Below are positions 26,919 to 36,444 of a DNA stretch of 64,000 bases, one piece after another (the first letter of the stretch is position 1; every line of letters starts with the position of its first letter). Where the stretch lies: NCBI RefSeq assembly GCF_900155915.1, contig NZ_FTPO01000003.1, forward strand, positions 460,867-524,866, in the 5' to 3' direction. A model generated the notes under the pieces. That model saw only the letters and a program-made list of their open reading frames with translations. It did no database searches and was not told the origin of the DNA. This stretch comes from Microbacterium sp. RU33B (GTDB lineage Bacteria; Actinomycetota; Actinomycetes; Actinomycetales; Microbacteriaceae). Both the position numbers and the translations under genes were made by a program.

Positions 26919-28196
26919 GTGTCGAGGCGAGCGGTGCTGTGGATCGCGTTCGTCGTCGTGCACGTGGGCGTGGCGGTGCTCGGGTTCGTGCTGCCGAACG
27001 AGCCGATGGGTGATGTGTACCGCGTCTACGAGCGGTGGTCCGGCGCGTGGCTGAACGGCGGCTTCGTCGATCCCGCGACCTACGCCCTGGTGAGCGAACG
27101 CACCTACATCGGCTTCGTCGGCATCACCGAGACGTGGGTGTACCCGCTCGTCGCGATCATCCCGATGCTGCTGACGTGGCTGTTCTCGTGGATCGCGGGC
27201 TACACGGTCGGGTGGGCGATCCTCGTGACGATCGCGGATGCCGTGGCGTTCGCCGTGCTCGTCGGCCGGGGTCGCTCGACCGGCCGCACCGTCGCCGCGT
27301 GGTTCTGGCTCAGCTTCATCGCGCTCCTGGGCCCCGTGGGCATGTACCGCCTCGACGGCTTCACCGTGCCGATCGCGATCCTGGGATGCCTCTTGCTCGT
27401 CGGACGCCCCTGGCTCGCCTCGATCCTGCTGGCCGTCGCGACGTGGATCAAGGTGTGGCCGGCGGCCCTCATCGCGGCCGCGGTCGTCGCCCTCCGGCGG
27501 CGGCTCGTCGTGATCGGGGGCGGGCTCATCGTGTCGGCCGTCGCCCTCGCGGGCATCGCACTGCTGGGAGGAGCGCCGCGGGCTTTCGGGTTCATCGCCG
27601 ATCAGTCCGATCGCGGCATCCAGCTCGAGGCGCCCGTCGGGACGCTGTACCTCTGGCAGGCGGTGCAGGGCGTGCCCGGCTCGTTCATCTACTACGACCC
27701 CGACATGCTCACGTTCCAGATCACGGGTCCCCAGGTCGACGTCGTGATCGCGCTCATGACGCCGCTGCAGATCCTCGCCCTCGTGGCGCTCGCCGCGCTC
27801 GGCGCCGTGAAGGCCTGGCGCGGAGCGAGCTTCGCGTCGCTGTTCCCGCGGCTCGCGCTCGGCCTCGTGCTGGCCTTCATCGTCTTCAACAAGGTCGGCT
27901 CGCCGCAGTACATGACGTGGATCATCGCTCCGCTGGTGCTGGGGCTGGTCGTGGACCGCGCGCACTGGTGGCGTCCGGCGACCGTCGCGCTGGCCGTCGC
28001 TCTGCTCACGCTCGGCGTCTACCCGCTGACCTACGGCGGGCTGCTGTACGCCCAGCCGTTCGCCGCCTTCCTGCTCACGGCCCGCAACGCCCTCGTCGTG
28101 GTGCTGTTCGTCTGGGTCGTCGTCATGATCGCCCGGGTCGCCCCGCACCCCCACGTCCACGCCCGACTGCAGCGGCAGCGCGCCGCGGCATCCTGA
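26919..28196 (+). CDS. Multi-spanning mannosyltransferase-like membrane protein (GT87/DUF2029-like)
   Basis: This 425-residue protein has about ten hydrophobic segments and resembles polyprenol-phosphate-mannose-dependent mannosyltransferases. An acidic motif lies in the first extracytoplasmic loop (MGDVYRVYERWSGAW) and a TWIKVWPAAL segment matches the conserved Lys-containing loop of the DUF2029 group. It may add mannose to a membrane glycan. TAGGAT ends 6 nt before the GTG start. The donor and acceptor cannot be read from sequence. Confidence 0.68.
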   Translation: MSRRAVLWIAFVVVHVGVAVLGFVLPNEPMGDVYRVYERWSGAWLNGGFVDPATYALVSERTYIGFVGITETWVYPLVAIIPMLLTWLFSWIAGYTVGWAILVTIADAVAFAVLVGRGRSTGRTVAAWFWLSFIALLGPVGMYRLDGFTVPIAILGCLLLVGRPWLASILLAVATWIKVWPAALIAAAVVALRRRLVVIGGGLIVSAVALAGIALLGGAPRAFGFIADQSDRGIQLEAPVGTLYLWQAVQGVPGSFIYYDPDMLTFQITGPQVDVVIALMTPLQILALVALAALGAVKAWRGASFASLFPRLALGLVLAFIVFNKVGSPQYMTWIIAPLVLGLVVDRAHWWRPATVALAVALLTLGVYPLTYGGLLYAQPFAAFLLTARNALVVVLFVWVVVMIARVAPHPHVHARLQRQRAAAS

Positions 28197-28212
28197 GTCC
28201 CGGAGGTCTCCC

Positions 28213-28554
28213 ATGCTCGTCGCCTTCTCCGTCGCCCCGTCCGGAACGCCCGAGGGCGGTGCCGTGCGCGCGGACGCGTCGGTGCACGATGCCGTCGCGG
28301 CCGCCGTCCGGGTCGTGCGGGAGAGCGGACTGCCCCACCGCACGTCGTCGATGTTCACCGAGATCGAGGGGGAGTGGGACGAGGTGTTCGACGTCGTGCG
28401 CCGGGCGACCGACGCGGTGCTTCCGTTCGGATCGCGGGTCTCGCTCGTCCTGAAGGCCGACATCCGTCCCGGGTACGGCGGTGAGCTCGACGGCAAGCTC
28501 GAGCGCCTCGAGCGGGCGATCGACGCGTCCGCCCACGACACCGTCGAGTCGTGA
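28213..28554 (+). CDS. MTH1187/YkoF-type thiamine-binding protein
   Basis: This 113-residue protein has the ferredoxin-like MTH1187 fold (DUF77). It starts MLVAFSVAPSGTPEGGAV and contains the HRTSSMFTEIEGEWDEVFDVV-like core, typical of small proteins thought to bind thiamine or its pyrimidine. GGAGGT precedes the ATG. It follows the membrane protein gene by 16 bp and is probably co-transcribed. No thiamine riboswitch is visible. Confidence 0.75.
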   Translation: MLVAFSVAPSGTPEGGAVRADASVHDAVAAAVRVVRESGLPHRTSSMFTEIEGEWDEVFDVVRRATDAVLPFGSRVSLVLKADIRPGYGGELDGKLERLERAIDASAHDTVES

Positions 28555-28564
28555 TCCGGCGGGT

Positions 28565-28604
28565 TCGAATCGATTCGACAGGGTGCCGCATCCGCGGCTA
28601 GCAT
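28565..28604 (+). promoter_or_regulatory. MFS pump promoter with 14-bp palindromic operator
   Basis: TCGAATCGATTCGA (28565-28578) is a perfect palindrome overlapping a TCGACA -35 (28575-28580). An 18-bp spacer leads to TAGCAT (28599-28604), 6 nt before the GTG start. A dimeric repressor bound here would block the pump's promoter. Confidence 0.6.
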
Positions 28605-28610
28605 GACCGC

Positions 28611-29828
28611 GTGACCTCCTCGACTCTTGCGAGGGGTGCGGCGAAGTGGGCGCTCCTCTCCCTCGCCATCGGCAGCTTCGGCATCGGCATGACCGAGTTC
28701 GTCGTGATGGGCCTGCTGCCGAACATCGCGCAGGACCTCCTGCCGTCGCAGTGGGCCGCGAACTCCGACGACGCGATCGCCCAGACCGGCTGGCTCATCT
28801 CGCTCTACGCCCTCGGCGTCGTGATCGGCGCCCCGACCATCGCGGGCGCGGTGGCCAAGTATCCGCGTCACCGGGTCATGATCGCGCTGGCCCTCGCCCT
28901 GACGGTGTTCAACGCCCTGACCTTCCTCGCGCCGACGTTCGAGCTCGTCGCGGTGTCGCGGTTCCTGTCTGGCCTGCCGCACGGGGCGTACTTCGGCATC
29001 GGCGCCCTGGTCGCGGCCGACGTGCTCGGACCGGGCAAGCGCGCCCAGGGCGTCGCCTTCGTGCTGACGGGCCTGACGGTCGCGAACGTCGTCGGCGTTC
29101 CGCTGGGGACGTTCCTCGGCCAGCAGGTCGGCTGGCGGGCGGCGTTCATCGTCGTCGCGGCGATCTTCGCGCTCGCGACGATCTGCATCGGCTTCTTCGT
29201 CCCGGAGCATCCGGGAAGCCCCGATCGCACGATGCGGGCAGAGCTCAGGGTGTTCCGCATCGGGCAGGTCTGGCTGGCGCTCGGCGTGGGAGCGATCGGC
29301 TTCGGCGGATTCTTCGCGGTGTACAGCTACGTCGCCCCCGTGGTGACGGAGGTCGCCGGTTCCCCCGAGTGGGCCGTGCCGATCGTGCTCGTGGTGATGG
29401 GGCTCGGCATGACAATCGGCAACCTCGTCGGGGGCCACCTGGCCGACCGGGATCTGAAGCGCACGCTGGTGGGCGGGCTCGTGGCCCTCGCCGTCGTCCT
29501 CTCCCTCCTCGCGCTGACGTCGCAGTGGATCTGGACCCTCGGCGGCTTCGTCTTCCTCACCGGCTTCGTCGCGGCGGCGCTCAGCCCCACGATCCAGACC
29601 CGACTGATGGACGTCGCGCAGGACAACCAGTCGATCGCGGCCGCCCTGAACCACTCGGCGCTCAACATCGGCAACAGCCTCGGCGCGCTCCTCGGCGGCC
29701 TCGTCATCGCCCTGGGCCTCGGATTCGTCGCCCCGGCGTGGGTGGGCGTCGGGCTGTCGCTCAGCGGACTCGCCCTGGCCCTGGTGAGCCTCGCACTCGA
29801 GCGGCGACGGGAGCCCGTCGCGGTCTGA
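28611..29828 (+). CDS. MFS drug/sugar efflux transporter (AraJ/Cmx-like)
   Basis: This 405-residue major facilitator has twelve predicted helices. The opening ALLSLAIGSFGIGMTEFVVMGLLP matches the AraJ/Cmx/NepI branch of drug and sugar efflux pumps, with the cytoplasmic loop after helix 2 (AVAKYPRHRVMI) and a short central loop. The GTG start at 28611 follows TAGCAT by 6 nt. No regulator is adjacent, so the palindromic operator is probably read by a distant protein. Confidence 0.87.
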   Translation: MTSSTLARGAAKWALLSLAIGSFGIGMTEFVVMGLLPNIAQDLLPSQWAANSDDAIAQTGWLISLYALGVVIGAPTIAGAVAKYPRHRVMIALALALTVFNALTFLAPTFELVAVSRFLSGLPHGAYFGIGALVAADVLGPGKRAQGVAFVLTGLTVANVVGVPLGTFLGQQVGWRAAFIVVAAIFALATICIGFFVPEHPGSPDRTMRAELRVFRIGQVWLALGVGAIGFGGFFAVYSYVAPVVTEVAGSPEWAVPIVLVVMGLGMTIGNLVGGHLADRDLKRTLVGGLVALAVVLSLLALTSQWIWTLGGFVFLTGFVAAALSPTIQTRLMDVAQDNQSIAAALNHSALNIGNSLGALLGGLVIALGLGFVAPAWVGVGLSLSGLALALVSLALERRREPVAV

Positions 29829-29874
29829 GCGTGCGCGTCGCGGCGGCGGCGATGCCGCGTCGTAGGCTGAGTCG

Positions 29875-30633
29875 GTGCCCGAAGACGCGCCCTCCTCCGC
29901 CGATCGAACGCTGCAGGCCCTTGCGGCCGCGTTCGACCAGACACGCCCCCGGCGGCCGGAGGACGATCACGATCCCGACGTCCCGGTCGCCGCGACCGTG
30001 CTGATCCTGCGCGACGGCGACGGTGGTCCCGAAGTGCTCATGATCGAGCGACCCGACCGTGGATCGTTCGCCGGAGCGTGGGTGTTCCCCGGCGGCAAAG
30101 TCGATCCGGGCGATGCGGAGTCGGACGACGCCGCCGAGGAGGACACCGCGCGGTGGGCAGCCGTCCGCGAGACCCGCGAAGAGGCCGGGCTCGAGTTCGA
30201 GCCCGACGAGCTCGTCACGGTGTCGCGCTGGGACCCGCCGCCCGGGCTCCCGCTGCGCATCCGCACGTGGTTCTTCGCGGCGCGGGCGACGGATGCCGAG
30301 CTCGTCCTCTCGGTCGACGAGGTCGTCGCGGCGGCGTGGGTGCGCCCGGGCGACGTGCTCGAGCGTCACGGCCGGGGGCAGATCACGCTGTATCCGCCGA
30401 CGTGGGTGACGCTCCACGACCTCGCCGAGGGGCGCGACGTCGAGACGATCCTCGAGCGGCACCGACGGGAGGGCATGCGGCACTTCGGGACGGCGGCGCG
30501 ACGGGGGAGCGAGGGGCCGATCATGCTGTGGTCGGGCGACGCGGAGTACGATCCGGATGCTGGCACCTCGCCGTCTGCCCGACACCGTCTCGAGCTGGGC
30601 ATACTGCCCTGGCGGTATACGCGCAAGATGTAG
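29875..30633 (+). CDS. Nudix hydrolase with expanded Nudix box
   Basis: This 252-residue Nudix protein has the split motif GGKVDPGD ... RETREEAGLEF. About fifteen acidic residues lie between the two halves, an expansion like that of the NUDT7/NUDT19 acyl-CoA group. Catalytic glutamates in REtrEEAGL are intact. It may hydrolyse CoA derivatives or nucleotide diphosphates. The N-terminal 35 residues are polar. TAGGCT ends 6 nt before the GTG start at 29875. Confidence 0.82.
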   Translation: MPEDAPSSADRTLQALAAAFDQTRPRRPEDDHDPDVPVAATVLILRDGDGGPEVLMIERPDRGSFAGAWVFPGGKVDPGDAESDDAAEEDTARWAAVRETREEAGLEFEPDELVTVSRWDPPPGLPLRIRTWFFAARATDAELVLSVDEVVAAAWVRPGDVLERHGRGQITLYPPTWVTLHDLAEGRDVETILERHRREGMRHFGTAARRGSEGPIMLWSGDAEYDPDAGTSPSARHRLELGILPWRYTRKM

Positions 30634-30666
30634 ACGCATCGGAAATGCCGTCGATACTGTGACCCC

Positions 30667-33600
30667 GTGGCGGGATCCGCAGGGACGACGCGCGGGTGGT
30701 GGCGGACGGGAATCGTCGGAACACTCCTCGCGGTGCTCTTGGTGGCCATGATGCCGTCGATATCGACCGCCGTGCCCATCGTTCCGTTCGCGCCGCGCTT
30801 CTCGGCGGACGACAACGGGACGGTGCTCGTCTTCGGCAACAACCTGCTGTCGTGCCCGGACTCCGAGCCGCGCTGCGCGGCGGCGAGGACGGGCACGACG
30901 GCCCTCAACAACAACGCGTTCGCGATGCAGAACCTCGACGCCGACGCCGATCCGTCGACGTTCAACTCGTCGAGCTCGACAGTGGCGGCTCCGCCCGACG
31001 GCGAGGTCCTGTGGGCCGGTCTGTACTGGGGTGCGCGCCTCAGCCGAGCACCGGGAGGCGTGGCGGGCGTCGGCGATCGGCGCGAGATGTCGCTGCGCAC
31101 CCCGGGGTCGCCGACGTACACGCCGATCGCATCGCAGGCGAGCTTCGGTCCGACGGCGGGCGATCAGGCGTACCAGGAGTTCGCCGACGTCACCGCGCTC
31201 GTGCGCGCGGCGGGACCCGGCGCCTACTGGGGCGCGAACGTCGTCGCGGGCACGGGGGAGGACCGCTACGCCGGCTGGTCGCTGGTGGTCGTCTACCGCG
31301 CCCCGGGGCTCCCGCTGCGCAGCCTCACGGTGTTCGACGGCTTCGCCGATGTCGGGCGCGACGAGCCGCAGGTCGTCTCGCTCTCCGGTTTCCGCACGCC
31401 CGTGACCGGACCGGTCGAGACGCAGCTGGGCATCGTCGCGTACGAGGGGGACTTCTCGACATCCGGCGACAACGCCCGACTCAACGGCACGCTCCTGTCG
31501 ACCACACCTCTGTCGCGGGGCAGCAACTTCTTCAACGGCACGAACGACGACAACGGCGTCAGCGTCTCCGGTCGCACGCCGGCGCACCTGAACATGCTCG
31601 GCTACGACGTCAAGAACCTCGCCGCCACCGGCATCCCGAACGGCGCGACCTCCGCCACGATCTCGCTGGAGAGCACGGGCGACCGATACTTCCCCGGCGT
31701 CGTGACGACCGCGATCCGCCTCTTCGCGCCCGATTTCACCACCAGTGCCAAGACGGTCGCGAATCTCGCCGGCCGCACGCCGGCGCTCCCGGGGGATCAG
31801 CTCGAGTACACGCTCACCTACCCGAACACCGGACAGGATCCCGCGACGGATGCCGTGCTGACCGATGTCCTTCCGGCCGGTACGACGTTCGTCTCGGCGG
31901 AGTCCTCCGCGGGCACGTGCACGGCCGCCGGGGAGGTCGTGACGTGCGCGATCGGCACCATCGGGGTGGGCGAGACCTGGCAGGCGCGCGTGCGCGCGGA
32001 CGTCGGTCCGGATGCCGGCGGCACGACGCTGCGGAACGCCGCGGTGCTGGACTACCGCGCCGCGACCCTCGGCCGCGATCTCACCTACGTCGTCGCGCCC
32101 GCTCTGATGCCCGTCGACGCGGTGGCCGACCTCTCGATCGGCAAGACCCTGTCGCCCGACCCCGGGGTGGCCGGCGGACAGGTGACCTCGGTGCTGTCGA
32201 TCGCGAACGCCGGTCCCAACACCGCCACCGACGTCGTCGTGACCGATCAGCTGCCGCCCGGCGTCGCCTTCGTGTCGGCGACCACGCCGCAAGGCTCGTG
32301 CGCAGCGGCCGGATCCGTCGTGACGTGCCGGCTCGGCTCCGTACCGAACGGGTCGACGGTGGATGTCGAGGTCGTGGTGGCCGTTCCCGCGGACTCCACC
32401 GCGACGTCGGTCGTGAACGTCGCGTCGGTGTCGTCGACCACGGCCGATCTCGACCCCGGAAACGACGCGGCCGGCGGATCGGTCGTCCTCACGCGCGAGG
32501 CGTCGCTCCGCGTGACGAAGACGGCTTCGCCGACGGCGGTCGCTCCGGGGGCGGCGACGACGTTCACCGTCACCGCGACCAACGACGGACCCTCCGACGC
32601 GGTCGACGTCGTCCTCACCGACTCGGTGGCCGACCCTGCGCTCGTGCTCACCGGCGCGACGGCGCCCGGTGCGACCTGCACGGTCGGCGGCGCGGCATCC
32701 CGCTGCTCGATCCCGCGCCTGGCCGCCGGCGCGTCGCTCGTCATGACCGTCGCCGCGCGCGTCTCTCCCGAGGCGGCTGAGGGGAGGACGCTCGCGAACA
32801 CCGCCACCGTCGCCTCGAGCACCCCGGACGCGGATGCCTCCGACAACGCCGCCACCGCGACCATCACGACGACGGCGCCGCAGGCCGACCTCGAGACGAC
32901 GAAGACGAGCAGCGACGCCCGGGCCGGCGGCCAGGTGACGTACTCGATCGTGGTGACCAACCGAGGCCCCTCCCTCGCGACCGCCGTGACCCTCGACGAC
33001 GCGCTGCCGGCCGGACTGTCGATCTCGGGACTCGTGTCGAGCCGCGGCGAGTGCACGGCAGGGCCCACCATCACGTGCGCGCTCGGCGATCTGCCCGGAC
33101 CGGACGCCACGGGCAACACGACGAGCGCCACGATCACCGTCGTCGCCGACATCGACCCGTCGGTTCCGCCCGGCGAGCTCGTGAACACCGCAACCGCGGC
33201 TTCCGCGACATCCGATCCCGACCCCGCCGACAACGCCGCGACTGCGACCACGAGTGTGACCGCCGTCGCCGACGTGTCCATCACGAAGACCGCGAGCCCG
33301 GTGCAGCCGGCGGCCGGCGAGGACGTCACGTTCACCGTGACCGTCGCCAACGCCGGACCCTCGACGGCGCGCGACGTGGTCGTGGCGGATGCGCTCCCGT
33401 CCGGGCTGACGCTGCTGGGGGTCGACCCCGGTCCGGGGGTGACGTGCACGGGCGCGCTGACCTGCGCGGTCGACGACCTCGACCCGCAGGAGACGGCCAC
33501 GTTCGCCGTGCGGATGAACGTGCCGGCCGACTTCGACCTCCAGGCGGGCGCGGTCAACACGGCGGTCGTCTCCAGCAGCACGCCCGACCCCGCGCCGGGC

Positions 33601-36249
33601 AATGACACGGCCACCGCCACTGTGACGGCCCGCGCGATCTCCGACGTCGCGGTGCTGAAGTGGGACACGACCGATCTCCCGTCGCCTCCGGGCACGCCGC
33701 CACGGGTCTTCACGGCGGGAGAGACCGTGGACTACCGCATCGCCGCCCTGAACTTCGGACCGTCGGATGCCTCGTCGGCCCGGGTGGTCGACACGCTTCC
33801 GCCCGGTGTGACGTTCGTGTCGTCGGTGCCGGAGTGCGGGTTCTCGCCGCCCAACCAGGTGATCTGCGATCTGCCGACCGTCCCGAACCAGTTCGCGGCG
33901 ATCTTCCCCGTCCGGGTGCGCATCGATCCGGGGCTGGCGGAAGGCGTGCTGCTCACGAACACCGTCGAGATCACCCTGACCGACCCCGACCGGGTCGATC
34001 CCGTGTCGTCCAACAATCTCGCGTCGGTCACCAACGCGGTGACCACCACCGCGAATCTCAACGTCGTCAAGCAGACGTACTCCCTCGACCTGCCGAGCTT
34101 CGGCTTCACCGTGCCCTCGTCGGCGCCGGCCGGGACGAACACGGGATACGGCATCGACATCCGCAACACCGGGCCCTCGGTGGCCCGCGACGCCGTCCTG
34201 GTCGACTCGTCGACGATGACCGACTTCTACGTCAACCGGATCGTGCTCCTCAGGCCCGGTCTCGACCCGCAGGACATCACCGCGAGCTGCTCGTGGAGCG
34301 GCGGCGATCTGCAATGCCGGATCGGCGACGTGCCGGTCTTCGCGGCCGGCGATGCGAGCTGGCGTGTGCAGGTCGACGGAGTGACCCTGTCCGATGCGGC
34401 GCCGGGGGAGTACGTCAACACCGCCACGCTGACCTCGCCGACGCCCGATGCCGACCTTTCCGACAACACATCGCAGGCCCCCATCACCGTGACCGATCCG
34501 GTCGCCACCCTGACGATCGACAAGTCGGTGCTGGCCGGCGACGACCTCACCGGCGACGGTGCCGCCGACATCGTCCCCGGCACGACGTTCGGCTACGACA
34601 TCCGCGTCGCGAACGTCGTGGACCTCACTCGCGAGGGGGCCGCGGATGCGCCGGATGTCGTCGTCACCGACACCCTCCCGGCCGGTCTCACCCCGACATC
34701 CGCCTCGACAACCCAGGGCGCCTGCACGATCACCCTTCCGAGCACGGTCACGTGCGAGCTCGGCACGGTGAGGGGACCTGGGCGGATCCCCGCGCCCCCC
34801 GACGTGCTGATCACGGTGTCGGGAACGGTGTCGCCGACGCTGGCGGGGACGCCGACCGTGACCAACACCGCGACGGTCTCCTCGCCGGTCTCCCAGACCG
34901 TCTCCGACGCGGTGACGCAGGACGTCGTCGGCTCCGCGGACCTGTCGATCACCAAGATCGCCGACAGCCCCGAGGTCGCCGCGGGAGGACTCGCGGGCTT
35001 CAGCCTCGTCGTCACGAACGCCGGTCCCTCCGATGCGGTGCAGACCGAGGTCGGCGATCTCCTCCCCGCCGAGATCGTGTTCGATGCCGCGGCATCCGAT
35101 CCCTCGTGCACGCCGATCGACGATCAGGGAGTCACGTACGTGTCGTGCCAGATCGGCACCCTCGCGGCGGGTGAGACGCGCATCGTGCGCGTGTCGGGCC
35201 GGGTGCCCGCCGGTCAGGCGCCGGCGGAGGTCGTCAACTTCGCCGCCGTGGCATCGCCGGTGACCGCCGAGCCGACATTCGCCGACAATCAGAGCGAAGT
35301 GCCCGTGCGGATCGTGCAGTCCGCCGACCTCGTCGTCACCAAGATCGCCGACACCGCGAGCCAGGCCGTCGGCGAACTCGTGACGTTCACGGCAGCGGTC
35401 ACCAATGCGGGGCCGTCGGACGCCGTCGACGTCGTACTGAGCGATCCCCTCCCCGCCGGCCTCGAGTTCGTGTCGGTCGTCGGATCCGACGGCTTCGCGT
35501 GCGCGTTCGCGGCGGGGACGGTGACCTGCACGACGCCCGCGCTCGCGGCGGGGGCGGCCGTCACCGCGACGATCGTCGCCCGGCTCCCCGTCGGGATCGA
35601 GCCCGGTCCGATCGCCAACACCGCGTCCGCATCGTCCGCCACGCCGGATGCCGTCGCCGGCAACGACTCCGCGACGGCCGTCGTCGACGCCTTCATCATC
35701 GCGGACGCCGCCATCACGAAGTCGCTCGTGACCTCCGCCCCGGTCGCCGGAGAGCCTCTCGTGTTCGCGTTCGACGTCGTCAACCGCGGACCGCAGTCCG
35801 CGCCGCGGATCGTCGTGAGCGACGCGCTGCCCGCCGGCATGACCTACGTCTCGGCCGTCGTGCCCGCGGGCGGGTCGTGCGAGGTGACGGCGCCCGAGGG
35901 GATCGATGTGGTGACCTGCGAGATCGGGGCCCTCGACGTCGGCGCCTCCGTGCGGACGCTCATCACCGTCGACACCGACCCCGCTCTGCGCACGGTCGTG
36001 AACGGGGCGCTCGTGGGCTCCGCAGCGCTGGACGAGCTCAGCGCCGACAACTACGACGAGATCGCGTTCGCGCTCGCACCGCCGCTCGATCCGCCCGTGG
36101 ATCCGCCGACCGAGCCGCCGGTCTCGGGCGGGGGCGGCGGTTCTGTGCTGCCGCCGACCGGAGGGTCGCTGCCCGGCGTCGCCCTGCTCCTCGCCCTCGC
36201 CCTCACCGCGGCGGGCAGCGCCCTCGTCCTGCGGAGGCGGCGGACCTGA
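30667..36249 (+). CDS. Giant DUF11-repeat cell-surface protein with LPPTG anchor
   Basis: This is an 1860-residue exported protein. A signal peptide (about 1-35) is followed by a unique N-terminal domain (about 36-355), then roughly eleven DUF11 repeats of 120-150 residues, each opening with a VADLSITKT-like strand, NxGPS turn and ADxLPxGxTF strand. The end is a Pro linker, a Gly run, LPPTGG, a hydrophobic helix and a basic tail, which is a sortase signal. It should be anchored to peptidoglycan as a stalk or adhesin. No sortase gene is in the window. TACTGT stands 6 nt before the GTG start. Confidence 0.88.
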   Translation: MAGSAGTTRGWWRTGIVGTLLAVLLVAMMPSISTAVPIVPFAPRFSADDNGTVLVFGNNLLSCPDSEPRCAAARTGTTALNNNAFAMQNLDADADPSTFNSSSSTVAAPPDGEVLWAGLYWGARLSRAPGGVAGVGDRREMSLRTPGSPTYTPIASQASFGPTAGDQAYQEFADVTALVRAAGPGAYWGANVVAGTGEDRYAGWSLVVVYRAPGLPLRSLTVFDGFADVGRDEPQVVSLSGFRTPVTGPVETQLGIVAYEGDFSTSGDNARLNGTLLSTTPLSRGSNFFNGTNDDNGVSVSGRTPAHLNMLGYDVKNLAATGIPNGATSATISLESTGDRYFPGVVTTAIRLFAPDFTTSAKTVANLAGRTPALPGDQLEYTLTYPNTGQDPATDAVLTDVLPAGTTFVSAESSAGTCTAAGEVVTCAIGTIGVGETWQARVRADVGPDAGGTTLRNAAVLDYRAATLGRDLTYVVAPALMPVDAVADLSIGKTLSPDPGVAGGQVTSVLSIANAGPNTATDVVVTDQLPPGVAFVSATTPQGSCAAAGSVVTCRLGSVPNGSTVDVEVVVAVPADSTATSVVNVASVSSTTADLDPGNDAAGGSVVLTREASLRVTKTASPTAVAPGAATTFTVTATNDGPSDAVDVVLTDSVADPALVLTGATAPGATCTVGGAASRCSIPRLAAGASLVMTVAARVSPEAAEGRTLANTATVASSTPDADASDNAATATITTTAPQADLETTKTSSDARAGGQVTYSIVVTNRGPSLATAVTLDDALPAGLSISGLVSSRGECTAGPTITCALGDLPGPDATGNTTSATITVVADIDPSVPPGELVNTATAASATSDPDPADNAATATTSVTAVADVSITKTASPVQPAAGEDVTFTVTVANAGPSTARDVVVADALPSGLTLLGVDPGPGVTCTGALTCAVDDLDPQETATFAVRMNVPADFDLQAGAVNTAVVSSSTPDPAPGNDTATATVTARAISDVAVLKWDTTDLPSPPGTPPRVFTAGETVDYRIAALNFGPSDASSARVVDTLPPGVTFVSSVPECGFSPPNQVICDLPTVPNQFAAIFPVRVRIDPGLAEGVLLTNTVEITLTDPDRVDPVSSNNLASVTNAVTTTANLNVVKQTYSLDLPSFGFTVPSSAPAGTNTGYGIDIRNTGPSVARDAVLVDSSTMTDFYVNRIVLLRPGLDPQDITASCSWSGGDLQCRIGDVPVFAAGDASWRVQVDGVTLSDAAPGEYVNTATLTSPTPDADLSDNTSQAPITVTDPVATLTIDKSVLAGDDLTGDGAADIVPGTTFGYDIRVANVVDLTREGAADAPDVVVTDTLPAGLTPTSASTTQGACTITLPSTVTCELGTVRGPGRIPAPPDVLITVSGTVSPTLAGTPTVTNTATVSSPVSQTVSDAVTQDVVGSADLSITKIADSPEVAAGGLAGFSLVVTNAGPSDAVQTEVGDLLPAEIVFDAAASDPSCTPIDDQGVTYVSCQIGTLAAGETRIVRVSGRVPAGQAPAEVVNFAAVASPVTAEPTFADNQSEVPVRIVQSADLVVTKIADTASQAVGELVTFTAAVTNAGPSDAVDVVLSDPLPAGLEFVSVVGSDGFACAFAAGTVTCTTPALAAGAAVTATIVARLPVGIEPGPIANTASASSATPDAVAGNDSATAVVDAFIIADAAITKSLVTSAPVAGEPLVFAFDVVNRGPQSAPRIVVSDALPAGMTYVSAVVPAGGSCEVTAPEGIDVVTCEIGALDVGASVRTLITVDTDPALRTVVNGALVGSAALDELSADNYDEIAFALAPPLDPPVDPPTEPPVSGGGGGSVLPPTGGSLPGVALLLALALTAAGSALVLRRRRT

Positions 36250-36325
36250 CCGGGGCGGGGCCGGAGCCCGGCGGAGACGGACCGGGTGGGAACCTGCGTG
36301 GCTGAGCGGTCGAGGATGGAGGAGG

Positions 36326-36358
36326 ACACGCCGGTGCGGGTTCGGAGCGACGGCGTGT
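36326..36358 (+). terminator. Possible terminator after the DUF11 gene
   Basis: ACACGCCG (36326-36333) pairs perfectly with CGGCGTGT (36351-36358) around a 17-nt loop, and flanking GGAGGA/TCCTCC can extend it. It lies 76 bp after the stop. The rest of 36250-36444 shows nothing recognisable. Confidence 0.4.
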
Positions 36359-36444
36359 CGGCCGAGAACTCCTCCGGTCTTCGACGTGCGTCCGCGCAGA
36401 CCCGTCCGGGTGGGGGACCGGTCGCAGGCCCCGCGGGGCGGGGG

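Noticed and set aside
29761..34314. Open frame of about 1517 codons on the minus strand opposite the Nudix and DUF11 genes
   Set aside because: The sense frames encode clear families, and the antisense product is low-complexity Arg/Gly/Val/Asp without domains.
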